NCBI GenBank assembly: GCA_947447465.1
Contig: CANFKE010000030.1
Location: 1-55,225, forward strand
Direction of reading: 5' to 3'
From: Chitinophagaceae bacterium
Lineage (GTDB): Bacteria > Bacteroidota > Bacteroidia > Chitinophagales > Chitinophagaceae
Length of the DNA stretch: 55,225 nt
The notes below the pieces were generated by a model. That model had not been told where the DNA came from. It saw only the letters and a program-made list of their open reading frames with translations, and did not search any database. The position numbers and the translations under genes are program-made. Positions 55,186 through 55,225 of this stretch are shown here, piece after piece. Position 1 is the stretch's first letter. Each line of letters begins with the position of its first letter.

Positions 55186-55225
55186 CCGAAAAAAGTGCCT
55201 TCGACCCAAGAAAAATATTAATAAA

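Overview
The window reads as a chromosomal segment of a Bacteroidota bacterium, most likely a Chitinophaga-type relative (order Chitinophagales). The evidence is a TonB-dependent receptor with a carboxypeptidase-regulatory-like N-terminal domain, a PorT-like type IX secretion protein, many SPII lipoproteins, PAS-rich hybrid kinases, near-absence of Shine-Dalgarno sequences, and repeated TAnnTTTG promoter -7 elements, which are the Bacteroidota form. No rRNA, tRNA, CRISPR array, prophage or intact insertion sequence was seen. Most of the content is ordinary core chromosome, with a few unusual intergenic stretches.

Layout. 1-3.6 kb: rplT, a Ser/Thr-rich lipoprotein, pyrG, a RidA-family deaminase and a VOC protein. 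3.7-4.7 kb: a small ORF, a decayed small ORF ending in a terminator, and an unknown 124-aa protein. 4.8-12.3 kb: a von Willebrand A-like membrane protein, a secreted unknown, a TonB receptor, adenine deaminase and a lipoprotein. 12.5-18 kb: ispF with a tetrapyrrole-methylase-type methyltransferase, a tail-specific protease, a LysE exporter and purC. 18-24.6 kb: a signalling block (single-domain response regulator, PAS histidine kinase with a degenerate receiver, hybrid kinase with GAF/PAS/REC/HPt). 24.8-29.5 kb: prfB with an MsbA-like ABC exporter, a DUF6580 membrane protein and a YCF48/BNR-type lipoprotein. 29.5-31.3 kb: an ECF sigma factor followed by a protein joining an anti-sigma-like N-terminus, one membrane helix and a trypsin-like protease. 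31.4-38.6 kb: a tightly overlapping SpoIIM-DUF4129-DUF4350-MoxR-DUF58 operon facing an RDD protein, with a repeat-rich intergenic region between the two arms. 38.7-40.9 kb: tatC-rpiB and a lipoprotein. 41.3-47.8 kb: an RND efflux operon (TolC-like, adaptor, permease) with an alkyladenine glycosylase as last gene. 47.9-55.2 kb: a PcaF-type thiolase, a PAS protein with an orphan DHp domain, porT, a candidate small RNA, and a SNF2 helicase with two SWIM zinc fingers.

How the parts fit. Surface and envelope functions dominate: nutrient uptake, protein export, drug efflux, envelope proteolysis and several sensory proteins. Convergent gene pairs are usually separated by long, nearly perfect inverted repeats that look like bidirectional terminators. 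Several -7 elements lie only a few bases upstream of the start codon, implying very short leaders.

The items most worth following up are the candidate small RNA at 51.2 kb, the sigma factor/anti-sigma-protease pair, the repeat-bearing SpoIIM/MoxR locus, and the two odd signalling proteins (pseudo-receiver kinase and kinase-less DHp protein). All functional calls come from reading motifs by eye; no database search was possible.
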